Shown here piece after piece: positions 1-13,100 of a stretch of DNA of 64,000 bases. Made by a program: the position numbers and the translations under genes. The stretch is from positions 12,983,278-13,047,277 of the forward strand of contig CAIIXF020000008.1 of NCBI GenBank assembly GCA_903813345.2, written 5' to 3'. The notes under the pieces are model-generated. The model did not search any database. It saw nothing but the letters and a program-made list of their open reading frames with translations, and was not told the DNA's origin. The stretch is from Owenia fusiformis (lineage: Eukaryota > Annelida > Polychaeta > Sabellida > Oweniidae). The first letter of the stretch is position 1; each line of letters starts with the position of its first letter.

Positions 1-991
1 TTTGTAAACAATACACCTATTTAGTGAGATTGTAGTATTAGAGGAGCTTAAACCCTTACAATAATAAAGCTTTTAAGTGGTACCTATATTTTCAACTTCT
101 ACTCACCCTTTTATAGTTTCTCTTACTTTAACAGAAGAAGCAAAAAAGATTTTCAAACTTCAAGCCCTTTTTGAAATGTCATATTTAAAAAACTCAGATT
201 TCTGTTACAGTTCCCTTATAGGAATGTTAACATAGTTAAAACCTTTAGGGGCTTTTAATAGTTTGCCAAAATGCAGACTCTACACAGAATTAAACATACA
301 AACTATTACCATCGTACATGGCTCATTAATGATCATACACTTTAAAGTTATATATTTGCCTCATTTTTATTTCTTTTTACTAGTACCTCATTTCTGAGAA
401 AAACAGCAAATGTCAATTTTTTCATTTTCAATATTACACAAATATATCACTCTATGTTTTCCAAATCATCTAGTACGAGTTCTCATAAGTTCATAGCTGA
501 CTTAAGATATGAGATTTGAACTTCAATTAGCTTCTCAAAACGTCTTTTTCAACTTGCTTCAGATTGACTTAATTTCTTTTTCAAAATCATCTGCAAATTT
601 TCAGAAGTTAAAATGTGACTTTAGATTTGAGATTTGACCTTCAATGATCTTCTCAAGATGAAAAAAGGTCAAAAAGGTATTTTTCCCCCAAATCATCTAC
701 AAGATCTCAGAAATCCAAATCTGATTTTTAGATTTAAGAATGTCAAAAAATGTCAAAAAGGTCATTTTTCAACTTGCCTCAAATTGACCATTTTTTCCAA
801 AATCGTTTACAAGTTGTCAGAAGTTCAAATCTGACTTAAGATTGAACTCATAATATTGTGAGCAACTATATTGTCTACTATATTGTCAATGCCTCATGAT
901 TTCAGTGTAAAGTTACCATTTTCTTTGTTGGTGACATTATTTTCTAACTTTAAATTTTTTTAAATTTGATATAGAGAAAATATTATTGCAG
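1..991. other. Intronic sequence upstream of first visible exon
   Basis: No exon is seen here. Short reading frames in it fall in AT-rich repeat sequence. Positions about 460-860 hold a degenerate tandem repeat that recurs at 14385-14905. The first exon of the plus-strand gene starts in phase 0 at 992, so the start codon of that gene lies outside the window. Confidence 0.6.
460..860. repeat. Degenerate tandem repeat, copy 1
   Basis: Several imperfect units contain the phrases 'aaaatcatctacaagt', 'tcagaagttcaaatctgac' and 'aaggtcaaaaaggt'. The same phrases recur in the same order at 14385-14905, so this is a dispersed repeat with internal tandem structure. It makes spurious small reading frames. 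Confidence 0.7.
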
Positions 992-1108
992 GTTGAGGTC
1001 CTGGTTGCTCTGGTGGGTGAGGCTGTATTTGGGGGTAGTTTATACCCCGACCCAGGTGTTATCACAGTTCGTATGGAGTATATCATCACAGGACCTAAAG
1101 TGAAACAG
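992..1108 (+). CDS. Exon 1 visible (of 22), unidentified gene
   Basis: 39 codons, phase 0 to 0, beginning VEVLVALVGEAVFGG and ending GPKVKQ. The acceptor is 'attgcag' and the donor GTATGG. The peptide looks like a strand-rich, C2-like fold, but that is only an impression. Confidence 0.85.
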
Positions 1109-4100
1109 GTATGGATCAACAAATATTATTCATTTTGACCAATCATAGAATTTGTCACTTATGACCAGTCACATAACATTTCTTGCATTGAAAGAATCTA
1201 TTGGTATAGTTTCCAACTTTTTTTGTGGATAATGGTTGGTGTTCGGCATTCAGCAGTCAGTGCCCATAGCAAATGTAACAAATGGCACATGGTGACATTT
1301 TGCATGTAAATGGCTTATTGGTATTAACTATTAACAAACAAAGCTCATTTCAGGGTGTAGAGTTGTTCATCGACAACGTGGTCTCAGATGTTCACTCTGG
1401 GCAGCACATACCCCTGGCCTGTATCACATCTAATGACACCTTTCTGAGTCCTTTCTCGGTAAGTTGGAAAAGTATATATTAAATCATTATGCTGGCCAAA
1501 GCTATTTTTGAGGTTTTCTGCTGGTGACTGGCCATTTTGATAAAAAAATTGATCAAAAGGCCATGCTTTCATATTAGCATTTTAATGGACTGTATCAGCA
1601 CCCTCTTTGCTATGTTTAATTGTGAACAGCAATGACAATATGAATGGTGCCAGTTCTCCATATGTAAAGACTTCAAAAATCATGTACATGTATGAGACTT
1701 TAATAAACTATTTTACTACTACGACTGTAAAGTCCAAAGTGGCTGCCAAATGTACGAATTTGCTGAAATCCAACTGGAGATTTCTGCAATATTTGCTTAT
1801 GTTATATTAAATGCAAATTGAATATATTTAAGAGAAGTAGAGTAGGCTGGATTGCAAATATTAACAGCGCATTTATAAAAAGAACACATCACATAAATAA
1901 ATAAATGACATATCATTGAAAAGAGGAGACATGGCTTCATGGTACATTGAATGAAATAGATGTAGTCATCACTGATTTTGTCTTTTAAGATTTATTTGTT
2001 TGTTGTGTTTTTTATACGCGCTGTACAAGTATATATGACATTTTTTATTTATTTATACAAAGAACACATTAAAACAAGTGCACATGTGCTTGTGGCTGGG
2101 CATCAGCATTATCAGCCACGTTATATGATGAGAAACAATTAACAGTATTCAATCAGACATTAATATAGTGGTTGTATTTGTGGAGGGTTACAGTGGTGGG
2201 GTGACCTAGACATTTTTACATCGTTCAAAAAAGATGGCACTTCATTTGAGGATATTTAAGTTTACAGCTTTAGGTAGTCTTTTATCACCATTGAGGATAA
2301 GGGAGATATTATATATTGTAGCATCTAGATTTTGGAATTCATATTTTTGTATGTTGAGATTGGCTGCACCAAGGTATGACAATTTTCTCGTTTAATTTAT
2401 TTTTCACATTTCAGGAGGAATTCATCACCTCAATCAAGGAAACCATTGTACAGTCAAAGTTTATTAAAATATTGGTAAGATACATTAGTACTATATATTG
2501 GTATTCACAAACATCTTGTAATTGTGCACTGTTATGTTTGTACATCTACATGTACCAGTATATTAAAATCTTGACAGGGTGTATTTTGCTATGAATTTTG
2601 AGAATTTAATGATGAAAATTATTTCTACTCGCACCTAGTCATCATATACATGTAGTGTAATGGCTGCATTGTTATATAAAATTCACAAATTCCATTCAAT
2701 TTGAATTACCACAGTCTGTTAATGCATTGTTGTGTTCTGATTATATTGACATGTTCTCTTTGATTTTGAATTGGTATTTTCTACTTAGATAAAATTGACA
2801 TGCTGTATCTTATATTATATTTTAACATATTGTACTTATATCAACATATTATACTGTTGCATTTTACTTATATTGACATATTATACTTATAATGTCACGT
2901 TTTACTAATCAACTAGTTACACTTAACTTATATTGACATATTATTCTTATGTTTTACCAATCAACTTGTTACACTTAACTAATATTGACATGTTATTTTT
3001 CTATATACAGTGCCTGTTACAAGATGCTGAGCATCCAGATTGGCTTATACCTGGAGAGAAGCAATACACTTTACACTTTATACAAGTTACTGAAACAAAG
3101 AAAGACAATGAAGAGTAAGTAAACTTAAGCATGATTATATTTATTTCTATAATTATTAAGGCTTTAACAGGCAAAATCTCACCACCAGCCATTTGTTACA
3201 GACGCCGACAGCCAAACTCTGAACACTGAACACCGTCCACAAAAAAGTTGGGAAACTTGTGGTGGTGACATAAAACAGCAAACTGTAAGCAGTGTTCTCC
3301 AGTTATTCATAAAAACATACATGTATGGTTGATAAATACATTTCTCACTGCAATTATTGCTAGCGGTCTACAATTGTTTGAGATACAGTAAAACCTGTAA
3401 AGTGGAACACTTCTGTAAGTGGAAAACTTCCATAAGTGGATTATTTTTAAGGATTTTCTGAATGAATGTTAAATAAAACTCTTCGAACACCTCCCAATTG
3501 GAAACCTTTTCGAGGTACCAAATGTATTCCAATAACACAGGTTTTTCTGTATTATCATTTACATTTGTAATTAGATCAAACAATGGAAATAAGTTCATAT
3601 TTCAAAATTTAACACCAGTAGTAGAACAAGTGGGTATTTCAAATATTTATAATTTTGGATATAGACTTGCATCTATTTAAAGCCCAGGCAAAAACAAGAA
3701 AAATTATGAAAAGCAATTTTCAACAAATGTAATCGGAACATACATTTTGCCCCTACTTGAAGGTTCTGGTAGAAAGCTGAAATATTAATAGAATTATTTT
3801 TACTTAGTGCAACTGTTTTAAAAATGAATGCACTAAATGAATAAGAAATATAAAGAATATCAAAACTCAACTATTTAAATAACTATGGTCTGTGTTAATG
3901 ACTGGTACAACATAATCCATTCAGACAGTACAGGTTTCTAGAGAATTTTTTCTAAATAAACAGCAACACATTCAACCTTGAATCAGGGAAAATTTTGATT
4001 TGGAAATGTATTACATAGATATTTAGACCAAGTCCCTAAATTCATTGTAGAGACAAGGTGGAACATCAAAGGAAGTACAGAGTGATAAAATGACTGACTA

Positions 4101-7100
4101 ACAGCCCCACACTGATTACAACACATCCATGTGCTCCAATGGCATTATGCCATTGGGCCACTTCATTCCAGATTGCGAACATTCTCACAGGACCCCCACT
4201 TCCATTTTCTATCTTTGCTGCCATGACATATACTTCACTTCCTTTTTGAGGGATTTTATCAACATTAGCTGCATTCTCAACACACCATTTATCATTTTCT
4301 AAAATTGCACGATGAGTTGGGTATGTTCTAAAATTGCTACCACTATCACAGCTTAGACTGTCTACTACGAATCCCTTTACATCCCTGTTTGGAGCAACCA
4401 GTTCACTGCATCAGGATGGGGTGCAGGGGAGTTTGCTTTCAATCTACCATCAGTCCCTAGAGGTCCAACATATGTATTGGCATCTCCCCAATACTGCCCC
4501 CAACCAGAGTGCTGTATGATAACAGCTCCTTTAGGGATTTCACCAAATATCTCCTCCCATTTTTGAATATCTGAAATGTCTAAAAATGCGTTGGGGTCTT
4601 TTTTGGCCTTCTTACGAATGTCTATTACAACAGCTGGACCATGAAGTTTAGAGAGTTTTAACTCATGTAGCTTTCTGCCGCCAAGGGAATAATGCACTGG
4701 AGCATCAATATGTGTGCCAATATGCTCAGAAATTTCCCAGTTATTCATGTACAGACTGAAAAATTAAAAACCATAGTATAATATCTGGATGTACAGTTTG
4801 CATGTAAACAACTACTGTACATTGAAATATGAGACATAAATCTGAGCTTTTTTTACAAAATGGTTGATCAATTAGCACCAATTGTACATTGAGACATTCA
4901 ACCCCCTTGATACTTCACTCTACCCCTAGATTATTCACTCCAAGATCTTTTTCCCTTATGCATTTTCCCTTTAGATGTTTCATTCATGGATAATTTACAC
5001 TTCTAGATATTTGACCCTCCAAGCATTTCATATCTAGATGTTTCACTCCTAGATATTTGTCCCTCCAAGCGTTTCATGTCTAGATGTTTTACTCATAGAT
5101 ATTTTACTGCTTAGGCTGTTCACCTCTAGATGTTTCACTCCTAGATATTTGACACTCCAAGCATTTCATATCTAGATGTTTCACTTCTAGATATTTAACT
5201 CTCCAAGCATTTCATATCTAGATGTTTCACTCCAAGATATTTGTCACTCCAAGCATTTCATGTCGAGATGGTTCACTTCTAGATAGTTTAACACTTAGGC
5301 ATTTCACCTCTAGATGTTTCAACTCTAGATATTTGACCCTCCAAGTCTTTCATGTCTAAATGTTATTATTTCTACTGATAATTCTTATAACACTATCTGA
5401 CTATATTATCTACCATAGGATAGCACACTCAAGACCCCTCTAGACCTTTTTGCATATTGAGTTTCACCACATATTCACCCATCTTCTTACCAACGAAGAA
5501 GTTCCAAATCCCCTGCATTCAGTGTAAATTTTGCGATTGCGCACTGATCTAGTTATTTACGCGAAAATCAATTCAATCTGAAGTTTGAATATACTGGGAA
5601 AATTCCACTGTTATATGATTGGTTGTTGAATATGTTTATCATGAAGCTGATTGGCTGCCTGCTTCAAGGCATGTGGGCGCTTGTGTGACTCAACGGGGAT
5701 TCCCATCGCTAACCGAGGAATAGATTGTGTTTAATTCTGGAGATTGCTTGTTCTGTTGATTATTTCAATATTTTGGCAATTATATACCCACAAGTTATTC
5801 TCAAGATAAATCCATGGTATGTGAGATATTATATGAGCACTAATAATGGGAGATCATTGATTGTCTGGGCGAGAAAACTATGGTATACTGCATCTTTAAA
5901 TGATTGATAAAATAAAATGATACTTACTATGGTGCATCTTCAAAGGTTCCATTCATCACATTCCTTTGACTTAACTTCATAAGAGAAGGGAAATAAAGTG
6001 CATCAGTATTTAAAGTATGTGTCATATCAATCATGTCACCATGCACAGATGATATCATAATCATCAAGGCTAATAATCCTTTGTTTTCCATAACTCTGCT
6101 TCTTCTGTTTGGATGCATTGGATTAATGTTGTGAGCAGGAAGTCTGATATTGTTAGGCCAGGGTTAAGGTGTACTGTCTTTAAAGATTCTCGCAATCTTT
6201 ATCCAATCAGCGATTGCGAGTGTGTCGGCTCACGTATAAAAGGCGAATCCAACTCAAATCCATGCAGGGGTGTATGAGGTACTCGAATAGGAAAGAGCTC
6301 GTGAAATCTGAATTTATATGCACATGGTCAATGATTACACATGTTTGGAGTTATTGAAGAAAATGTAATATGGGTGTGGTTCCGAATTTGAAGTCATTGC
6401 TGGAAAATATGATTTTAATACGTGAAATTATATCTATAAATATAGCACTAAAAATAACAGTACACATGAAGTACATGTATGATTGTGTTTAGAAATGTTT
6501 GAAACCCTTACGGAAAATTCTGTCTGCATTTTGTCACCATTGCTCTTTCTTCCCGCATTCTAGTGCTGTTTGAATGAATATATTAATTAATGTATTTCTA
6601 ACTAAAACATATCACATTTTCTTTATAAACCACAAACATTTAGATCATAAAAAAATTATTCAATACTTGAGTGAGCACGATATGCAAGGGTTACTAAGTT
6701 GACACAGTAAATGACCACTGATATTGTGTTAGTCCATGCACACAGCGTACACCCCTCACTTTCATAGTGAAGTGACTAATTGGTTTATGTTTACGTTTTA
6801 ATGTGTTTTGGGTTCCTTATTACAGCAAGGGGGGCCAGTAAAGTAGACTAACATGTTTGCATGGCAAATTTTGATTGAATATGTAAGTCACTTTAAAGTC
6901 CCCATGTAAAGTTTGAAAATATGTTTTTACCATTCATTAACTATTTGTCACTATAACTTTAAAAGTTATTTAAAGTGTCTCACATATTCGATCAAAATTT
7001 GCCATGCAAACATGTTAGTCTACTTTACTGGCCCCCCTTGCTGTAACAAGGAACACAAAACACATTAAAACCCGTAAACATAAACCAATTAGTCAGACGA

Positions 7101-10100
7101 TCACTTCACTATGAAAGTTAGGGGTGTTCAAGGCAAATGTGTATTAGCAGAATACGCTGTGTGCATGGACTAACACAATGTCAGTGGTCATTTACTGTGT
7201 CAACTTAGTAACCCTTGCATATCGTGCTCACTCAAGTATTGAATAATTTTTTTTATGATCTAAATGTTTGTGGTTTATAAAAAAATGTGATATATTTTAG
7301 TTGGAAATACATTAATAAATATATTCATTCAAACAGCACTAGAATGCTGGAAGAAAGAGCAATGGTGACAAAATGCAGACAGAATTTTCCGTAAGGGTTT
7401 CAAACATTTCTGGACACAATCATAAATGTACTTCATGTGTACTGTTATTTTTAGTGCTGTATTTATAGATATAATTTCACGTATTAAAATCATATTTTCC
7501 AGCAATGACTTCAAATTCGGAACCACCCCCATATCACATTTTCTTCAATAACTCCAAACATGTGTAAACATTGACCATGTGCATATAAATTCAGATTTCC
7601 CGAGTTCTTTACTATTCGAGTACCTCATACACCCCTGCATGGATTTGAGTTGGATTCGCCTTTTATACGTGAGCCGGTACACATCGCAAAAGCTGATTGG
7701 ATAAAGATTGCGAGAATCTTTAAGAGATTTTGGAAAAAAATTGAAAAGACTTTGTTACCTATTCATTCCTCAAATATTATAATAAAAGTTGAAAATTGTT
7801 AATCATCAAATGTCCCACTATACAGTGCAAAAACATTATCTTTTTAACACAAATGCAAAGATTGAGCAAAGGACACACAGTCACTCACTATTTCAATAAT
7901 AAAATGTCATATCTAGTTTTAGCATATATCAAAAATTATATTTTGCAACCTAGTGACCTCATCGTGACATCACTCAGGTTGTATAAATTTTACTATGTCA
8001 ATCTTTTTCTGAATATGCTAAACTTCAAAAATAAACCAATGTTGATTGTCTAACCGGGTTAAAAGGAAGAATATATTATGTTTTAAATATTATTGTACCA
8101 TTGGTACCTACGAGAACTAAAATTTAGAAATGTGTTTTTCTCTGAACCATTTTCATAAATGGATGAGTTCATTTCTCGGTTATTTATTAACCAATTTTCT
8201 TAATATTTTTCCAAAAACATGTGAGGGTGATTGGAAGTTTTGGTGTGAATTATTGCATTATAAAAGATACATGTGACCTCTAAAAGTTAGTTTTAAATAA
8301 ATTCACAACTGGTCAAACAAAAAGGCCTTCAATAACCACTTTTTGAAATTAAAAAAAAAGTTTCATATATCACACTTTGAGAACATTGGGTAAGAGTACA
8401 ATAAAAGCCAGAGTTGTTTAAACTTTATATGAGGGCTTTAACAATTCATGTTTTTCTTTCACAAGTTGATAATCCTATTTTTTGTAAAAAGAGTCTGTTG
8501 CATATTAAAGTTGTTGCAGAATTCACTAAAAACTTGCAACAGCTGAAGTTTGTACTTATAAAACTAGGCCTATACAGTAAAACCTGTCTTAGTGAACACC
8601 TCTCTCTAATGAACACATGTGTTTAGTGAACACCACTTGAAAACACATTTTACATTGACTCCTTTTAAAAAAATCCCCTCTCTGTAGTGAACACCTACCT
8701 ACAGTGAACACTTTTTTGTGGCTCCATAGGTGTACACTATACACAGATTTTACTGTACATCAAAAATTATAATCATGAGTCATTCTGGGTTGCACTTGAC
8801 ATTACACTTCTTACTGTACAACTAATTGAAACACAAATAGATTAAGTAAGCTCAAGCATGATTATATTTATTTCTATAATTATGACAAAGTCTAGTATAA
8901 ACAAGGCATTAACATGCAAAATGTCACCACTGGCCATTTGTTACAAAGGCCACTGAATGCTGACCATCAAACTCCGTTCACAAAAAGTTGGAGACTATAA
9001 CATTTTGTCACCACTTGTGGTGGTGACATAAAAAATAGGAAACTTTAAGCAATATTCTAAAAGTAATTCTTAAAAACATTTCTGAATACATTTTCTCACT
9101 GCAATTATTGCTAGTGGTCTACAATTCTACAATTCTCTAAAATATTATCATTTAATTATTAGATATTAAAGGATGGGAATAATGTCATATTTCAATATGT
9201 ATGTAAACATTTTGTATATAGACTTGTTTCTATGTGAAGTCCAGGTAAAAATGAGAAACAATTGTGAAAAGGAAATTTTCATTTTTATTTTGCACATACT
9301 TTAAGAAAAAACTCTGGAGACAACACTGAAACATTAATAGAATTAGCAGGCCTATAGCCAAGTTTTGTTAAGGAGGTTCACTCTTAAAAAATTCCAGGGG
9401 GTCATATTTGGCAACTTTGACCCCAAATCACTCAGAATGGTGAAAGTGCATGAATTTATAAGAATTTTTGCCCCCCCCCCACGCTATGGACCTGATCAAA
9501 ACTCAAATATTGAAATAACCACGGTCTGTTTGTTAACGACTTCTACAATATAATCCATTGAGCAAGTGCTGATTTCTAGAAAATTTCTAGGAAATTTTGA
9601 TTTTTAATGTGGAAACAACCCTGATCTGAATTCTATTGATCTTTTTTACCAAGCTCCTAGATAACTGTAGACAAAAGGTGAAACATTAAAGCAAGTACAA
9701 AGTGATGAAATGATTAACTAACAGCCCTAAACTGATTATAGCACCCCCATTTGCTCCATTAGCATTATGCCATGGGGCCACCTCATTCCAGATTGCGAAC
9801 ATTCTCACAGGACCCCCACTTCCATTTTCTATCTTTGCTGCCATGACATATACTTCACTTCCTTTCTGAGGGAGTTTGTCAACATTAGCTGCATTCTCAA
9901 CACACCATTTATCATTTTCTAACATGGCACGATGAGCTGGGTATGAGCCAAAATTGCTACCACTTTCACAGCTTAGACTATCCACTATGAATCCCTTTAC
10001 ATCTCTGTGTTGGAGCAGCCAGTTCACAGCATCAGGATGGAAACCAGGGGAGTTTACTTTCAATCTACCATCAGTCCCTGGAGGTCCAACATATGCATGG

Positions 10101-13100
10101 GCATCACCCCAATACTGGCCCCAGCCAGAGTGCTGTATGATAACAGCTCCTTTAGGGATTTCACCAAATATCTCCTCCCATTTTTGAATATCGGTGATGT
10201 CTAAAAATGCGTTAGGGTCTTTTTCGGCCTTCTTACGGATATCTACTACAACAGCTGGACCATGAAGTTCAGAGAGTGTTAATTCATGAAGCATTCTGCC
10301 ACCAAGTGAAAAATGTACTGGAGCATCAATATGTGTGCCAATATGCTCTGACATTTCCCAGTTATTCATGTACAGACTGAAAAATAAGAACTACACTATA
10401 GAATAAGTTATGTACAATGTGCAGTGGGCAAATGACACAATGAGTAACATTTACATGTAAAAAACACACCACAATTAGTAGTAAAGATTATGTCTCAAAT
10501 CTGCTTCCATGACTTATCATTACTGGTTCCCAGCAGGTTGAAGGGAACTGCAGTTAGTCTCATCCAAAATGGTGGACAAAACTATTTTTTTAGTATTCAT
10601 ATACTTTGTTTTCAGTTAGTACCCAGTAGAATCTGATTGCCAAATACTTTGCCGTATGAATTCATACATCGTCGAATGTAAGCAACTACAGGGTTTTAAA
10701 AAAAGAAACTGAAAGAAATTGCTATATATCATACTACACCAATTGTGTTCATCTTTTCAGAAAAGAAGAGACCTAAATAACAGTTCCTGTAGTAAGTTGA
10801 AAAACATAATGCCTTGGACACCTGCTCAAAAGACATTTGTAATAGAGAAATACATCAAAACGCAGTCAGGGGTTACTCCAACTGCAATAAAACCAAATTA
10901 CTTTTCAATTTTGGCACAAATTATCTTCATTCAATGAGTGGAAAGTCTGTAGAGTTTACCAAAGTCACTTTAGAGACTCTACACTCATGGTCGAAATAGC
11001 TTCTATAGTCTGACTGAACCAGGACGTATGACTGTGGGTTTTGAAATTTTCACTATTACAAATGTCTTTTGAGCAGATGTCTAAGGCATTACGTTTTTCA
11101 ACTAACTACAGGAGCTATATATTTAAGGTCTTTACTTTCTTTCTTGAAAAAAATGAACACAATTAGTTTAGTATTTTTCAAGATATAGCGATATATTTTT
11201 TGGTTCATCCTGTTTTTTTAACACCCTGTATGTTACAAAATGTCTCGGTTCCTTATCTCATCTAATGAAATTTGTAGGGATATTGAGAAACCATCAGTTC
11301 ATTCCTCTGTCTGTTGGTGTGGGTGATAACTTCAATTCCAGTTGATGAATTTGCCTCAAATTTTATAGGTGAATTGATAAAATCATACTTACTATGGTGC
11401 ATCTTCAAAGGTTCCATTATTCACATTCTTTTGACTTAACTTCAAAAGAGTAGGTAGATAGAGTGCATCAGTATTTAAAGTATATGTCATATCAATCATG
11501 TCACCATGCACAGATGATATAATAATCATCAAGACTAATAATCCTTTGATTTCCATAACTCTGCTTCTTCTGTTAAGATACAATGAAAAGTCTGTCTTGT
11601 TAGGCCGCATGGTTAATATATTCATTCATATTTTTCTTCTTTCACAAATTGATGAGGAATTTCTTTTTTTCTTTTACTTAATTTTGCATGAGATTTTGCA
11701 GAGTGAGCAAGGGAATGGTTTTTTAAAAAATCTAGTCTCAATTTGGAGAACTAAGTCCATCAGTCTACTGCATGTTACGCCTGCTTTGGATAATTTTGAT
11801 ATTTTTACATATTGTAAATTTAAATATCCATAATTTAATTGTGTTATTTCTAATTTCTATATTTTTCATAAAAACATGATTAGTTCAGTAAGACTGATGA
11901 ACATCGTTCTTCAAACCGAGACTTTTATTGATCGGTGTACCGCACGTTACGCCTGCTTCAGACAATTTTGATATTTTTACACATTGTAGATTCAAATGTC
12001 CTCTTTTGAATATTTATAATTTAATTTGGGTTTTATTTCTATATTTTTCATAAAAAATTATTATTCCAATAGACTGATGTACTTTGTTCTCCAAACTGAT
12101 ACTTGTCTTTTATTTACATCTGTCCATTGTGTCAAATCTAAGGAAAGAAGTATTCAGGCTTCATATCTTTGTGTATTTCTGACTCATATATCACATATTT
12201 ATCTCAACACTAGAATAAAAGTTATCAAATACATTTTTTAAAAAAAACTGATTGCAGGATTGGGCATATATGTTTCCAAGAGGTGCAGAGTAAATGTACC
12301 ATTTGGGACATACTGTATGCGGAGAGATTTACGGATGGATGTGTGAAGCACTTTATGTATTTACCCTGGCCTATCTAACAAAAAGAGTCTGTCTGTTGCT
12401 TTGGTATTTCAGAATTCACAAAAATAGGTGCAACAGCTGAAGGTTGAATTTGAAAAATAGGCCCATTCATCAAAAATTATGATCATAAAACATGTTTCAT
12501 TGTCATTCTAGGTTGCACACGTTTGCCGAATTTCCACTGGGCACTCTCCATGAAGGGGTCTTTTTTGTTCAGAGACAAGCAGAGTCCTATTTGAGATTAT
12601 ATACAAATTCTAGAGACAGACCCCATCTGAAGGGTGATGAAGTTAAAACGACAAAATGGTGGCATAGACCAAATAGAAATAAGAAGTTGGCTGAAAGACC
12701 TAGCCTTGTGGAGACTGATGGTTTCAAGTTGCAACCAACTCAAGATATTACTGGTCCCTATGCTTGGCAGATTACATTACCTCTGAAGTAAGTGTAACCT
12801 CTGAAGTAAGTGTTACCTCTGAAGTAAGTGTATACTCTGATCTCCACCAACATGATGTACCTACACTGCCCTCTGACTACAAGAGACAATATACAACTTT
12901 GACACTGATTACCATAATCACCATATTTAGGGCCCACGGCCACCCCTTGATAAGCACCCACCCTGCTTCACAAAGTTCATTTCAAGAAATGGCCAAGTAT
13001 TAATGAATACATTAGAAAATTATCGAATAAGCCATTCTTGGCAAGAAAACCTGCCATACATGAAATTCCCAAGGGATTTTTGACTTCTTTCATATACATG

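Larger units (their letters stand above)
4066..6091 (-). pseudogene. Cyclase-family (PF04199) hydrolase, frameshifted copy
   Basis: Two exons as in the intact copy: 5928-6091 (MENKGLLALMIMISSVHG signal peptide) and 4066-4755, joined by a TA|T split codon. Exon 2 is 690 nt against 691 in the intact copy. The missing base is near 4387-4391 ('cctgtttgg' against 'ctgtgttgg'), which ends the frame at 4377 after the Trp-Leu-Leu-Gln segment. Downstream of it the other frame continues without stops to TGA at 4066-4068, with the late His and Glu of the family present. The metal motif H-x-G-T-H-x-D-x-P-x-H is intact. A large palindrome starts 86 bp upstream of the ATG. It is either a young pseudogene or an assembly indel in a real gene; I favour the former because the promoter region is also disrupted. 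Confidence 0.8.
3085..8810. repeat. Tandem-duplicated intron, unit 1
   Basis: From the end of exon 4, sequence matches unit 2 (about 8811-12530) in the same order: the 'aagcatgattatatttattt' segment (3129 and 8855), the 'ctcactgcaattattgcta' segment (3344 and 9094), cyclase exon 2 (4066 and 9686), cyclase exon 1 (5928 and 11393), then the 'gcaacagctgaag' segment (8536 and 12430) and the start of exon 5. Unit 1 has gained two TA-flanked MITEs and a 1.5-kb palindrome. Boundaries are approximate because they fall inside exon-derived sequence. Confidence 0.85.
8811..12530. repeat. Tandem-duplicated intron, unit 2
   Basis: Contains the intact cyclase copy and ends in the functional exon 5. Relative to unit 1 it lacks both pogo-like MITEs and the palindrome, but has a mariner-like element (10689-11228) inside the cyclase intron. 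Confidence 0.82.

Noticed and set aside
634-834. Lys/Phe-rich open frame
   Set aside because: Lies in the degenerate repeat shared with 14385-14905; no coding signature.
11392-11625. Upstream ATG at 11625 for the intact cyclase
   Set aside because: It would put 23 polar residues before the signal peptide; the ATG at 11556 matches the paralog.
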